A stretch of 64,000 nt of DNA from Paracoccaceae bacterium (lineage in GTDB: Bacteria; Pseudomonadota; Alphaproteobacteria; Rhodobacterales; Rhodobacteraceae), in contig JAGQRW010000007.1 of NCBI GenBank assembly GCA_020425085.1, positions 248,001 to 312,000 on the forward strand, given 5' to 3'. Positions 1 to 8,523 of the stretch are shown here, piece after piece. Within the stretch, counting starts at the first letter, position 1. Each line of letters opens with the position of its first letter. The position numbers and the translations under genes are program-made. Under the pieces are notes generated by a model. It saw only the letters and a program-made list of their open reading frames with translations. It was not told where the DNA came from and ran no database searches.

Positions 1-1011
1 ACCGATGTCAGCACCCTTGGAAAAATTGATCTTCAGGGACCGGATGCGGCGGAATTTCTGGATCGGGTATATTCCAACATGATGTCCAGCCTGCCGGTCG
101 GAAGAATCCGCTATGGTCTGATGCTGCGTGAAGACGGCATGGTGATGGATGACGGCACCGTGGCCCGGCTGGACAAGACCCATTTCCTGATCACCACCAC
201 CACCGCCGCCGCCGGCCAGGTGATGACGCATCTAGATTTCTGCGCCCAGGTGTTGTGGCCGGAGCTGGATGTTAATTTCATTTCGATCACCGACCATTGG
301 GCGCAATTCGCCGTTGCCGGGCCAAATTCGCGCGTGCTGCTGAACGACCTGTGCGCAGACAAGATCAGCAACGATACCTTCCCATATATGGCCGCAGGAG
401 AGGTCAGCATCGGCCATTTGAAGGCACGGCTGTTCCGACTGTCGTTTTCTGGCGAACATGCCTATGAAATCGCGGTTCCCGCGCGATATGGCGATGCGCT
501 GGCGCGGGAACTTGACCGGTTGGCGCAGCAACACCATGGTGGCTGGTACGGGATGGAGGCGCTGAACGTCCTCAGAATCGAAAAGGGTTTCGTCACCCAT
601 GCGGAAATCCATGGTCGCGTTACTGCCGACGATATCGGTCTTGGGCGAATGGTATCGGCCAAAAAGGATTGTATCGGCAAGGTTGCCAGCCAGCGACCGG
701 GCCTGTCAGGTCAGGATCGCGAACAACTGGTGGGTCTGAAACCGGTTGTGGCGGCTGGCAAGCTTTTGGGTGGTGCGCATCTGTTCAATCTGGGCGAAAA
801 CCCGGTGCGCACCAACGATCAGGGCTATATTACCAGCCAGTGCTTTTCCCCCACCCTTGGCCATTCGATCGCGCAGGCCTTCTTGCGAAACGGTCGCGCC
901 AGAACAGGTGAAATGGTCGATGTGGTTGATCTTCTGCGTGGGGTGAAAACCACCTGCGAGGTTTGCCCACCTGTGTTCATCGACCCTGAAGGGAGGCGCC
1001 TTCGTGGTTGA
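1..1011 (+). CDS. soxA: Sarcosine oxidase alpha subunit, C-terminal part (cut by window start)
   Basis: The frame is open from base 1, so the 5' end lies outside the window; 336 codons of a protein usually near 1000 residues remain. What is present is the GcvT/aminomethyltransferase-like folate-binding domain and its C-terminal barrel, recognisable from GKIDLQGPDAAEFL, RYGLMLREDGMVMDDG and the late GHSIAQAFLRNGRARTGE. In heterotetrameric sarcosine oxidase this domain accepts the methylene group of sarcosine onto tetrahydrofolate while the flavin subunits produce glycine and peroxide. It overlaps soxG by 8 bp, the normal soxBDAG order. A stand-alone GcvT-like protein or dimethylglycine dehydrogenase is less likely because soxG follows directly. 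Confidence 0.9.
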   Translation, partial: TDVSTLGKIDLQGPDAAEFLDRVYSNMMSSLPVGRIRYGLMLREDGMVMDDGTVARLDKTHFLITTTTAAAGQVMTHLDFCAQVLWPELDVNFISITDHWAQFAVAGPNSRVLLNDLCADKISNDTFPYMAAGEVSIGHLKARLFRLSFSGEHAYEIAVPARYGDALARELDRLAQQHHGGWYGMEALNVLRIEKGFVTHAEIHGRVTADDIGLGRMVSAKKDCIGKVASQRPGLSGQDREQLVGLKPVVAAGKLLGGAHLFNLGENPVRTNDQGYITSQCFSPTLGHSIAQAFLRNGRARTGEMVDVVDLLRGVKTTCEVCPPVFIDPEGRRLRG

Positions 1012-1561
1012 ACTTTCCCCCCAGTCCCCGTTCAGGGACCCACTGCCGTTCAAACAAGGCCGTGCCAGCCTGACCGAGAACCAGCCCGAATACATTTCGG
1101 CAATCATGCCCCATCAGGGTCAAGAGACAGCACTCTCGGCAGTGCTGAAAAAGGTGCATGACCTTTCGCTGCCACCGGCCGGGCAAAGCAGTGCCAACAA
1201 ACACCTGCGTCTGCTCTGGGCCGGTCGCGGCACCTATTTTCTGGTTGGCGAAAAACCACCGGACAGGGCCTTGGCGCGGGTTGCATCATTGGTCGATCAA
1301 AGCGATGGCTGGTGTTCTTTGTCGCTGGACGGCGAAGATGCAGCCGAAGTGCTTGCGCGGCTCAGCCCGCTTGACCTGCGCCTGAAGGTTTTCAAACCCG
1401 GCAACACCGCCCGCAGCGAGCTTCAGCACATGATGGCGCTGTATCTCAGAACCAGATCGGGGTTCGAGATCATGGTGATGCGATCCTTCGCGCATTCTGC
1501 TCTCCACCATCTGAAAGAAGCCATGACAAGCGTTGCCGCGCAAAACCGGATTGCCGGTTAG
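1004..1561 (+). CDS. soxG: Sarcosine oxidase gamma subunit
   Basis: A 185-residue protein with the usual size and pattern of SoxG, the small structural subunit of tetrameric sarcosine oxidase (central SLDGEDAAEVLARLSPLDLR, later FEIMVMRSFAHS). The GTG start at 1004 has GGGAGG at 991-996 at good spacing and overlaps the end of soxA by 8 bp, implying translational coupling. It is the last gene of the sox operon. The step it supports, sarcosine to glycine plus 5,10-methylene-THF, is the final demethylation of glycine betaine breakdown, which links it to the choline genes at 23-29 kb. Confidence 0.92.
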   Translation: MVELSPQSPFRDPLPFKQGRASLTENQPEYISAIMPHQGQETALSAVLKKVHDLSLPPAGQSSANKHLRLLWAGRGTYFLVGEKPPDRALARVASLVDQSDGWCSLSLDGEDAAEVLARLSPLDLRLKVFKPGNTARSELQHMMALYLRTRSGFEIMVMRSFAHSALHHLKEAMTSVAAQNRIAG

Positions 1562-1589
1562 GCAGCAACAATAATGCTGATCGAAAGAA

Positions 1590-1666
1590 TGGTACCAGCG
1601 CCCCGGCTCGAACGGGGGACCTCTTGATCCACAATCAAGCGCTCTAACCAACTGAGCTACGCCGGC
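1590..1666 (-). tRNA. tRNA-His (anticodon GTG)
   Basis: Read on the minus strand the cloverleaf is complete: acceptor GCCGGCG, D-arm GCTC/GAGC, anticodon arm CTTGA-TTGTGGA-TCAAG with anticodon GTG, T-arm CCCCG-TTCGAGC-CGGGG, acceptor CGCTGGT, discriminator A and an encoded CCA. The base before position 1 is T, so the G-1 typical of tRNA-His is not encoded, the discriminator is A73 instead of C73, and the first pair is G1-U72. This is the known peculiarity of one large alphaproteobacterial clade. Confidence 0.97.
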
Positions 1667-1692
1667 ACCTGCGGCCAAGGCCGTGGCTTGAC

Positions 1693-1721
1693 GACCTAAA
1701 ACACCCGTGCGGGCGGGTCAA
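1693..1721 (-). promoter_or_regulatory. Sigma-70-type promoter of tRNA-His
   Basis: On the minus strand TTGACC (1716-1721) is followed after exactly 17 bp by TAGGTC (1693-1698), about 27 bp before the mature tRNA 5' end at 1666. The -35 is near consensus and the -10 is weak. Spacing and position fit a tRNA promoter. Confidence 0.5.
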
Positions 1722-1811
1722 GTTGGAATCTGGCAAATCTCGCCGCATACTGCTTGCGAAATTTGAAAACCCAAGCTAGCCAGAAAGCGGTTTTCAGAAA
1801 CAGGATATGAC

Positions 1812-2000
1812 ATGAGCATCAACAAACAAAGCGACATCGCCGCAAATATCCAGATCGGCCCGACTTCGCTTGGTATGGTGCGGATCTATATCGAAGGCGA
1901 CAAGATCAGCCTGCCGCTAGATTTCGAACCGGAAGAAGCCGAAGAAATCGCTGAGGAACTCCGCGCCGCCGCGGCCGCTGCGCGCGTGAAATCCCGATAA
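1812..2000 (+). CDS. Small DUF6324-like protein
   Basis: A 62-residue soluble protein. It opens with SINKQSDIAANIQIGPTS, continues with GMVRIYIEGDKISLPLDFEP, and ends in an acidic then alanine-rich helix (EEAEEIAEELRAAAAAARVK). I recognise the pattern as a short conserved Rhodobacterales family, probably DUF6324. No catalytic motif, signal peptide or membrane segment is visible and the function is unknown. It stands alone, with convergent mmcB downstream and a hairpin element between them. Confidence 0.8.
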   Translation: MSINKQSDIAANIQIGPTSLGMVRIYIEGDKISLPLDFEPEEAEEIAEELRAAAAAARVKSR

Positions 2001-2010
2001 TCGGGCCCAT

Positions 2011-2090
2011 CATTGTTCTGAAAATACTCCGGGGGTTTCAAAGGGGGCAGCGCCCCCTTTGCCTCGGCCCTCGCGCCTGCGGGCGCGGGG
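2011..2090 (-). repeat. Dispersed hairpin/GGAGTATTT element, copy 1
   Basis: Read on the minus strand this is hairpins followed by CCCCCGGAGTATTTTCAG and AACAATG. On the plus strand a perfect 9-bp stem AAAGGGGGC-AGC-GCCCCCTTT spans 2040-2060, and a second hairpin CGCGCC-TGC-GGGCGCG lies near 2072-2087. It separates the convergent genes at 1812-2000 and mmcB, a place where a two-way terminator would be expected. Six related copies are listed separately. Confidence 0.75.
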
Positions 2091-2114
2091 CAGATGTGTC
2101 CGCTCCATCGCCAT

Positions 2115-2567
2115 TCAGTATGATGCGTAACGCAAGGCAGGCGAAGGATCGCGCAAACCCTGCAATCGGTCGGCAGCGTTGCGGGCAAATTTCAACATCA
2201 GCTTGTTGCGCCGGGCTGCTGGCAACCGGTCCTCGGGTGCCATACGCTGAATTTCGGCATCATATCGGTCGGCCAGGATTATCCCGGTCGACGCCGGCAG
2301 CAATGCAGAAGGGAATTTTGCGCCCACCGCCCAGAAATAGCGATCGCACCAATCGAGATATCCTTGCCACTTGCCATCGCTTTGAAAATCCGCAACCGAT
2401 GACTTGCATTCCACCACCCATAATTCGCCCTTGGGGCCAAGGGCCATGATATCCACCCTAAGGCCCGGGGTCGGAACGAACTCCTCCAGGGTCAGGAAAT
2501 CGTACTGGCGAAGATGGCGGCAGACGCCGCGTGCCAGTAGCTGGCCGGGATGCATGGAATCGCTCAT
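2115..2567 (-). CDS. mmcB: MmcB family DNA repair protein
   Basis: 150 residues with a compact restriction-endonuclease-like core: LTLEEFVPTPGLRVDIMALG followed by ELWVVECKSS, giving the D...ExK arrangement of PD-(D/E)xK nuclease folds, then QGYLDWCDRYFWAV. This matches MmcB, an alphaproteobacterial protein known in Caulobacter as part of the DNA-damage response. The ATG at 2567 is preferred over the upstream TTG at 2582. It is a single gene transcribed away from the 6S RNA gene. I did not find a clear LexA box by eye. Confidence 0.85.
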   Translation of the reverse strand: MSDSMHPGQLLARGVCRHLRQYDFLTLEEFVPTPGLRVDIMALGPKGELWVVECKSSVADFQSDGKWQGYLDWCDRYFWAVGAKFPSALLPASTGIILADRYDAEIQRMAPEDRLPAARRNKLMLKFARNAADRLQGLRDPSPALRYASY

Positions 2568-2615
2568 GACGCATTTGAACAATTCATGAACATCCGGTCA
2601 AGTGCCGGGATTGTC

Positions 2616-2644
2616 TTGAATGCGAAACCACGACGTTCTATATT
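2616..2644 (+). promoter_or_regulatory. Sigma-70-type promoter of 6S RNA
   Basis: TTGAAT (2616-2621), 17 bp spacer, TATATT (2639-2644). The predicted start is 7-8 bp further, exactly where the GGCGGG closing stem of the 6S RNA begins at 2652. Confidence 0.7.
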
Positions 2645-2651
2645 GTGTTTT

Positions 2652-2815
2652 GGCGGGTTCTGCCCTTCTCGTGAGAGGTCCTATTCCAGTGGCCTTAAAT
2701 TTTCTTGAGGGAGCTGGCTCTGCGACTGGTCCTGGCCTATCGCACCTGGCGCCCACCTGGTTGTACCAGGCTCTCGGGAATTACCCATCTCCACGGACGC
2801 GCATGCGGGCCCGCC
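2652..2815 (+). ncRNA. ssrS: 6S RNA
   Basis: A 164-nt segment whose ends GGCGGG (2652-2657) and CCCGCC (2810-2815) pair, with internal rod-like complementarity such as CACCTGG/CCAGG around the middle, as expected for the open-complex mimic that binds sigma-70 RNA polymerase. It has its own promoter and ends just before a T-rich stretch. It lies upstream of 5-formyl-THF cyclo-ligase, the conserved ssrS-ygfA arrangement. The identification rests on position, length and pairing; a covariance search would settle exact ends. Confidence 0.8.
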
Positions 2816-2902
2816 AGTTTTTCGCCGATTTGCCGCTTTTTTTGCGATCCGGTCGTTTTCGGAAAACTCTAGTGACCGGTTTTGGGGCCAGATTCTGGTT
2901 CT

Positions 2903-2945
2903 GCCGGCAGAGCCTCCGGCGGGAGTATTTTTTGGAACAATGAAA
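2903..2945 (+). repeat. Dispersed hairpin/GGAGTATTT element, copy 2
   Basis: GCCGGCAGAGCCTCCGGC followed by GGGAGTATTTTTTGG and AACAATGAAAG. CTCC and GGAG can pair around GGCG, and a T-run follows, so it can act as a terminator. It lies between 6S RNA and the cyclo-ligase gene, both on the plus strand, and ends 10 bp before the GTG start. Confidence 0.75.
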
Positions 2946-2954
2946 GGCTGATCG

Positions 2955-3554
2955 GTGCGTATGGAAGCCTTGAAATCCGCTGCGAGGACGGCGGCATTCA
3001 GTGCTCGCAAGATTTCACATCAGCATGGGCTGGACGCCCGCGCCTGTGATCACCTTGGTGCATTCCTGGCAGCATCCAGCCCATTTCGCGTGGTTTCTGC
3101 CTATATGCCCATCCGCACCGAAATCAGCCCGCTGCCGGTCATGGCGGCGCTGGTCGCCGCCGGGCATGAGGTGTGCATCCCGGTGGTGCAGGGCCACCAA
3201 ATGGCGTTGAAATTTGCCCGTTGGACGGCAGATTTGCCAATGATACCAGGGCCGTTCGGCGCGCGAATCCCTGAAGTGCCGGAATATTTGACGCCGGATA
3301 TCCTGATAACACCGCTCTTGGCATTTGACCGGCGTGGGTTTCGCCTTGGTTATGGTGGCGGGTTTTACGACCGGACCTTTGCCGAATTGCGGGCGACAGG
3401 GAAGATTCTGGCGGTGGGGTTCGCCTATGCGGCGCAGGAAATCCCCGAAGTGCCGACCGGACCCTTTGACGCCAGGCTTGATGCGGTTGTTACCGAAGCT
3501 GGCACACGCCGTTTTGCATACTTGCCCTCTGGCAGTGATGTCGCTAAGCCTTAG
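2955..3554 (+). CDS. 5-formyltetrahydrofolate cyclo-ligase
   Basis: 199 residues of the 5-FTHF cyclo-ligase (YgfA/MTHFS) family, which converts 5-formyl-THF to 5,10-methenyl-THF using ATP. Diagnostic is the C-terminal block LLAFDRRGFRLGYGGGFYDR, plus YMPIRTEIS near residue 50. The start is GTG 2955 or ATG 2961; both give a normal N-terminus beginning with a basic helix. It follows 6S RNA, the classic pairing, and its stop is 2 bp before the next gene, so the two are co-transcribed. Confidence 0.93.
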   Translation: MRMEALKSAARTAAFSARKISHQHGLDARACDHLGAFLAASSPFRVVSAYMPIRTEISPLPVMAALVAAGHEVCIPVVQGHQMALKFARWTADLPMIPGPFGARIPEVPEYLTPDILITPLLAFDRRGFRLGYGGGFYDRTFAELRATGKILAVGFAYAAQEIPEVPTGPFDARLDAVVTEAGTRRFAYLPSGSDVAKP

Positions 3555-3556
3555 CC

Positions 3557-4369
3557 ATGAAACTGCTATTTCTTGGCGATGTTATGGGCCGCACGGGCCG
3601 CAGCGCCATAGCCGACAACCTGCCGAGATTGCGCCGTGAATGGGCGCTGGATTTCGTCGTGGTCAACGGCGAGAACGCCACCGCAGGCATGGGATTGAGC
3701 GCAGAGCACGCCCAGGGAATACTGAAAGCAGGGGCGGATGTGATCACCCTTGGCGATCATGCGTTCGACCAGAAGGACATGCTGAAAGCGATCGAGGATG
3801 AACCGCGCATCTTAAGGCCGATCAACTATGCCAAGACAGCGCCCGGCAAGGGGTTTGACCTGTTCAGCCTTGCCGACGGGCGCAAGGTGCTGGTGATGCA
3901 GGCGCTCGGTCAGGTATTCATGAAGAAGCCGTTTGCCGACCCCTATTCGGCGGTTGATCAGGTGTTGAAGGCACATCCCATGGGCCGGGAACTGGCGGCT
4001 TGCATCGTCGATTTCCATGCCGAGGCGACGTCTGAGAAAATGGCCATGGGGCATTGGTGCGACGGTCGCGCCTCGCTGGTGGTGGGAACGCATACGCATG
4101 TGCCGACCGCAGACACCATGATCCTGTCGCGCGGAACCGCCTATCAGACCGATGCCGGCATGTGCGGTGACTATGACAGCGTCATCGGAATGGAAAAGAT
4201 GGAACCGATGCGCCGTTTCGTCACCGGCATGGCGCGTGACCGGTTTCAGCCCGCAACCGGTGCTGCAAGTCTTTCCGGTGTGTATGTGGAAACCGACGAC
4301 AAGACCGGACTTGCCAGCCGCATCGTGGCGGTGCGCGAGGGCGGTCGTCTGGTTGGGCAGGCACCATGA
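3557..4369 (+). CDS. YmdB-type metallophosphoesterase (TIGR00282 family)
   Basis: 270 residues, the normal length for the family. Metal-binding motifs are in order: LFLGDVMGRTGR at the N-terminus, VVNGENATAG near residue 36, TLGDHAFDQK near 65, then VDFHAEATSEK and VGTHTHVPTAD. Family members are cytosolic dimetal phosphodiesterases acting on 2',3'-cyclic nucleotides in tested cases. It starts 2 bp after the cyclo-ligase and ends directly against the start of the EamA transporter, so it sits in an operon with both. The physiological substrate here is unknown. Confidence 0.93.
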   Translation: MKLLFLGDVMGRTGRSAIADNLPRLRREWALDFVVVNGENATAGMGLSAEHAQGILKAGADVITLGDHAFDQKDMLKAIEDEPRILRPINYAKTAPGKGFDLFSLADGRKVLVMQALGQVFMKKPFADPYSAVDQVLKAHPMGRELAACIVDFHAEATSEKMAMGHWCDGRASLVVGTHTHVPTADTMILSRGTAYQTDAGMCGDYDSVIGMEKMEPMRRFVTGMARDRFQPATGAASLSGVYVETDDKTGLASRIVAVREGGRLVGQAP

Positions 4370-5353
4370 ATGCCGGTGATTGACGCTGTTGCCGGGAAAT
4401 CCCGACGGTTTCTGTTTGCAGCGCTATTGTTGATCGGCGCGATATGGGGGCTGACCGTTCCCTTGACCAAGTTGGCGGTCAGTACCGGCCATGGTGCATT
4501 CGGGCTGGTGGTGTGGGAGATGTTCTTTGGCGTTCTTGTGCTGGCATTTCTGGTTCGTATTCGCGGGCGTTTCCCGCGGATTCGGAGCGAAAATCTGGGG
4601 CTGATCCTGTTCATCTCGATATTCGGCACATTGATTCCAACCTCGTTATGGTTTTTGACGGCCAGGTATCTGCCCGCGGGAATCATGGCGATCATCATTT
4701 CGCTGGCACCGATGTTCACGCTGCCTGTGGCACTGATGATCGGGCTGGAGCGGTTCAGCCTGATGCGACTGACGGGCCTGATGCTGGGGGCGCTGTCAGT
4801 TGCATTGTTGACCCTGCCCGAAACCAGCCTGCCGGAAGCCTCGATGATCGGCTGGCTGCTGCTGGCACTTGGTTGCCCGCTTTGCTATGGCATCGAGGGG
4901 AACGGGGTTGCGCGTATGGGTCTTGGTGGGCTTGATCCGGTCGAGGCACTTTTGGGTGCATCCGTCATCAGCTTGCTGGCGGCCCTGCCGCTGGCGCTGG
5001 CAAGCGGGCAGTGGTTCGGTATGTGGCGGCCCTGGGGGCAGGCGGAATATGCCCTGCTGGCGTCCTCGGTTCTGACGGTGTTGGCTTATGCCGGTTATGT
5101 CTGGCTGGTTACCGAAGCCGGTTCGGTTTTTGCAGCGCAGGTCAGTTATCTGGTAACCGGTTTCGGTGTTTTCTGGTCGATCAGCCTGCTTGAAGAAAGT
5201 TATTCAGGCTGGGTCTGGCTGGCGCTGATGGCGATGCTGGCGGGATTGTTTCTGGTGGTTCCAAAACAGGCAGGAAACCCTTTGCTGGTGCAGCCTGATC
5301 CCCTTGCGCCTGCTGCACCGAACCATGACAATCGTTTCAGAGCCGGGGATTGA
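4370..5353 (+). CDS. DMT-superfamily (EamA) transporter
   Basis: 327 residues with about ten hydrophobic segments arranged as two EamA repeats: LLIGAIWGLTVPLTKLAV begins repeat one and the second half runs from GWLLLALGCPLCYGIEGNGV. Such inner-membrane carriers usually export amino acids or other small metabolites, but the substrate cannot be read from sequence. The ATG abuts the upstream stop codon with no gap. The C-terminal tail after about residue 305 is polar. It belongs to the same transcription unit as the genes on both sides. Confidence 0.88.
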   Translation: MPVIDAVAGKSRRFLFAALLLIGAIWGLTVPLTKLAVSTGHGAFGLVVWEMFFGVLVLAFLVRIRGRFPRIRSENLGLILFISIFGTLIPTSLWFLTARYLPAGIMAIIISLAPMFTLPVALMIGLERFSLMRLTGLMLGALSVALLTLPETSLPEASMIGWLLLALGCPLCYGIEGNGVARMGLGGLDPVEALLGASVISLLAALPLALASGQWFGMWRPWGQAEYALLASSVLTVLAYAGYVWLVTEAGSVFAAQVSYLVTGFGVFWSISLLEESYSGWVWLALMAMLAGLFLVVPKQAGNPLLVQPDPLAPAAPNHDNRFRAGD

Positions 5354-5360
5354 AGTAGAA

Positions 5361-7139
5361 ATGCCTGAATGGGACACCATTGCCGATTTGCATGCCATCG
5401 CCGCACTGGCGGTGGTGGTGGTGATGTTCGTGATGTTCCTGCGCGAGTCCTACCCGACCGAGGTGGTGGCGATTGCTGCCGCCGCCTTTCTGGTGGCAAC
5501 CGGCATCCTGCCCTATGATCGGGCAATTTCGGTATTTTCCAACCCCGCCCCATGGACCATTGCCGCGATGTTCATCGTGATGGGCGGTCTGGTCAGAACC
5601 GGTGCGCTGCAATGGTTTACCGTGCTGGCGGAACGGCGAGCTGCCGAACATCCGGTGATGGTGCTGGCGATGATGACGCTGTTCGTGGTAGTTTCATCGG
5701 CATTCGTTTCCAATACGCCGGTGGTGGTGGTGATGATTCCCGTAACCGTTCAGCTGGCGCGCAGTTTTGGATTTTCGGCGTCTAAGCTGCTGATTCCACT
5801 ATCTTATGCGGCAATTCTGGGCGGCACAATGACGCTGATCGGAACCTCGACCAACCTTCTGGTTGATGGTGTGGCGCGGGCGCAGGGGCTCAAGGCGTTC
5901 TCAATATTCGAAGTGACGCCGCTTGGCGTCATCCTGGTCATCTGGGGTCTGATCTACATGCGGATTTTTGCCCCGCGCCTGTTGCCTGATCGTCAATCCA
6001 TGGCGTCGCTGCTGGGGGAAAAGCGGGTGAGAAAGTTCTTTACCGAGGTGGCGGTGCCGGAAGGTTCGGAACTGGTCGGCCAGGAAGTGCTTGAGGTTGA
6101 TCTGTTCAAACGCGAGGGTGTGCGCCTGATCGACGTTCTGCGCGGCGACCTGTCACTAAGGCGCGATCTGGCCTCGGTGGTTCTTGAGGGCGGTGACCGG
6201 GTGGTTCTGCGCACCGAGATGGGCGAGGTTCTGGGCCTGCAACAGGATCGTTCGGTGCGCGATATCGACAAGCTGTCATCGGTGCAGACTACTACGGTCG
6301 AGGCGCTGATTTCACCTGGTTGCAAGATGATCGGCCGCTCGCTTGGCTCGTTGCGACTAAGGCGGCGATACGGCGTTTATCCGCTGGCGGTGCATCGCAG
6401 GAACCAGAATATCGGTCGCCAGCTTGACGATCTGGTGGTCAGGGTTGGCGATACCCTGCTGCTGGAGGGGGCAGCCGAGGATATTGCCCGCCTTGCGCGC
6501 GATATGGATATGGTGGATGTCACCCAGCCAAGCGATCAGCCCTACCGGCGAAGCCATGCGCCGATAGTGCTGGCAGCACTGGTCGGTCTGGTGGTTCTGG
6601 CGGCGGTCGGTGTGGCACCAATTCTGGCGCTGGCGGTGGTGGCGGTGGCGGTGATCCTGCTGACACGTTGCATCGATGCCGACGAGGCGTTTTCATTTGT
6701 TGACGGTAGATTGCTGGCGATGATCTTTGCCATGCTGGCCGTGGGTGCGGCGCTGGAAGAAGCGGGGGCGGTACGGCTGATCGTCAATGGCCTTAGCCCG
6801 TTTTTGCAATCTCTGCCGCCGTTTATGGTGATCTGGGCCATATATCTGTTGACTTCGGTGCTGACGGAACTGGTATCCAACAACGCGGTTGCAGTGGTGG
6901 TTACGCCGATTGCCATCGGTTTGGCAAGTGCGCTCGGGGTCGATCCACGGCCATTGGTGGTGGCGGTGATGATTGCCGCCTCAGCCTCGTTCGCAACGCC
7001 GATCGGCTATCAGACCAACATGCTGGTCTATGGGCCGGGGGGGTACAAATTCACCGATTTCATGCGCATCGGCATCCCCCTGAACCTGTCGGTCGGACTG
7101 ATCGCCAGTTTGCTTATCCCGCTGTTCTGGCCATTGTAG
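5361..7139 (+). CDS. SLC13-family permease with two TrkA-C (RCK_C) domains
   Basis: 592 residues from ATG 5361, 7 bp after the EamA stop; in-frame TTG 5304 and ATG 5325 would overlap that gene and are less likely. The layout is an N-terminal set of membrane segments (about residues 10-190), two cytoplasmic RCK_C domains in tandem (about 205-275 and 290-375, the second with GCKMIGRSLGSLRLRRRYGV), then a second membrane block. SNTPVVVVMIPV and SNNAVAVVVTPIAIG are the paired motifs typical of the SLC13/DASS fold. Members carry anions such as sulfate or dicarboxylates, often with sodium; the substrate here is open. Confidence 0.88.
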   Translation: MPEWDTIADLHAIAALAVVVVMFVMFLRESYPTEVVAIAAAAFLVATGILPYDRAISVFSNPAPWTIAAMFIVMGGLVRTGALQWFTVLAERRAAEHPVMVLAMMTLFVVVSSAFVSNTPVVVVMIPVTVQLARSFGFSASKLLIPLSYAAILGGTMTLIGTSTNLLVDGVARAQGLKAFSIFEVTPLGVILVIWGLIYMRIFAPRLLPDRQSMASLLGEKRVRKFFTEVAVPEGSELVGQEVLEVDLFKREGVRLIDVLRGDLSLRRDLASVVLEGGDRVVLRTEMGEVLGLQQDRSVRDIDKLSSVQTTTVEALISPGCKMIGRSLGSLRLRRRYGVYPLAVHRRNQNIGRQLDDLVVRVGDTLLLEGAAEDIARLARDMDMVDVTQPSDQPYRRSHAPIVLAALVGLVVLAAVGVAPILALAVVAVAVILLTRCIDADEAFSFVDGRLLAMIFAMLAVGAALEEAGAVRLIVNGLSPFLQSLPPFMVIWAIYLLTSVLTELVSNNAVAVVVTPIAIGLASALGVDPRPLVVAVMIAASASFATPIGYQTNMLVYGPGGYKFTDFMRIGIPLNLSVGLIASLLIPLFWPL

Positions 7140-7191
7140 CAGATGCCGGGAGTACTCGCGCCAAGGTTCGGGCGCAATCAGGTGGGCAAAT

Positions 7192-7213
7192 GAGTATTTT
7201 CGGAACGATGAAG
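7192..7213 (+). repeat. Dispersed element, copy 3 (3' part conserved)
   Basis: GAGTATTTTCGGAACGATGA matches the conserved tail of the other copies. Upstream (7141-7190) is a degenerate version of the hairpin part containing CCGGGAGTACTC and GGTTCGGGCGC. It lies between the convergent SLC13 and patB genes, 9 bp from the patB stop. Confidence 0.65.
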
Positions 7214-7221
7214 ATCACGGG

Positions 7222-8400
7222 TTATTGCAGATCCTGAAAGGCGGCTTGCAGTCTTTCGGTCGCTTCAACGACGCGCGAGCGTTGCGTGGCCAGGTTAAAA
7301 CGCAAGAAGGTTTCGCCGCCTTTACCGAAAGGGCTGCCGTGATTGGCGGCGATCCGGGCGATTTTCTGAACCCGGCTGGTGAATTCCTCTACCGCCATGC
7401 CGGTGCCCGAAAAATCGACCCAGGCAAGGTAGGTTGATTCAAGCGGCATGGATCTTAGGCCGGGGATGGCGTTGATCGCCTGATCAAAGATTTGCCGGTT
7501 GGTGTCGATATAGCTGATCGCCGCATCAAGCCATTCTGCACCTTCCGGCGAATAAGCGGCGGTTTGCATATGCAGGCCAAAGGCATTCGGGCTGATCCCG
7601 AGACCTTGCAGCGTTCCGGCAAATTCCGCGCGCAATCGGGGATTCTGGATGATGACATTGCCGTTATGCGCCCCGGCAATATTGAAGGTCTTGGTGGGGG
7701 CCGACATGGTCACCATGCGGTCGCTGTGTTTGGGGGCAGCCAGTGGCATGAGAATATGGCGGTGTGGCGCAAAAACAAGGTCGTGGTGGATTTCGTCACT
7801 GATCAGCAGCAGGTCATGTTCGGCGCAGAAATCGGCCACGGAACTTAGTTCGTCCTGCCGCCAGACCCGCCCGCCGGGGTTGTGCGGCGAGCAGAACAGC
7901 AGGATTTTTTCTCGTCCGGTCAGGCAGTCGGCGGCGGCCTTCAGATCGAGTTCATAGCGACCGTTGACGATTGGCATCGGGCATTCCCGAATTTCTCGTC
8001 CTGCGGCCTTCAGAAAGGTGGCGAAAGAATGGTAGATCGGGGTGAACATCACCACTGCATCGCCGGGTTCGGACCAGGTTTGCACGCAAAGGGCCGCGCC
8101 GTTGACCAACCCGGCGGTTGAAAATATCCAGTCTGCATCCACCTGCCAGCCGTGGCGGTTTTGCATCCACCAGATGATGGCGTTGTGATAGTCGCGGTAG
8201 TCGCCAAAATAGCCGAAAATGCCGTGATCGACCATCTTTTGTACCGAATTCGCGACGACGGCGGGCGGGCGGAAATCCATGTCGGCAACCCACATCGACA
8301 GGCCGTCGTCTGGTGAGACGCCGTAATAGGTCTCCATCATATCCCATTTTGCGCAATGGGTGTTGCGGCGATCTATGATCCGGTCGAAATCAAATTGCAT
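7222..8400 (-). CDS. patB: PatB/MalY-type PLP aminotransferase (cystathionine beta-lyase-like)
   Basis: 392 residues, fold-type I PLP enzyme. Visible are FDRIIDRRNTHCAKWD at the N-terminus, WVADMDFRPP (near 37), LLFCSPHNPGGRVW, the aspartate motif LLISDEIHHDLVF and the Schiff-base lysine in SAPTKTFNIAG (around residue 235). The family cleaves the C-S bond of cystathionine and related thioethers, giving homocysteine or thiols, pyruvate and ammonia; MalY-like members also act in regulation. The frame stays open upstream to 8823, but that part is antisense to def, so ATG 8400 is chosen. Convergent to the permease. Confidence 0.9.
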   Translation of the reverse strand: MQFDFDRIIDRRNTHCAKWDMMETYYGVSPDDGLSMWVADMDFRPPAVVANSVQKMVDHGIFGYFGDYRDYHNAIIWWMQNRHGWQVDADWIFSTAGLVNGAALCVQTWSEPGDAVVMFTPIYHSFATFLKAAGREIRECPMPIVNGRYELDLKAAADCLTGREKILLFCSPHNPGGRVWRQDELSSVADFCAEHDLLLISDEIHHDLVFAPHRHILMPLAAPKHSDRMVTMSAPTKTFNIAGAHNGNVIIQNPRLRAEFAGTLQGLGISPNAFGLHMQTAAYSPEGAEWLDAAISYIDTNRQIFDQAINAIPGLRSMPLESTYLAWVDFSGTGMAVEEFTSRVQKIARIAANHGSPFGKGGETFLRFNLATQRSRVVEATERLQAAFQDLQ

Positions 8401-8523
8401 GTTGCGAAACTCCGGCAAAGGCTGACGCCCGGAAGCTAACGCGATCACCGCTGATGGCAAGGGTGAATTGGCCGCAAATCGCAATACTTGCACTTGAGCA
8501 AAGCTTTGCTTAAGTCGTGCCCC

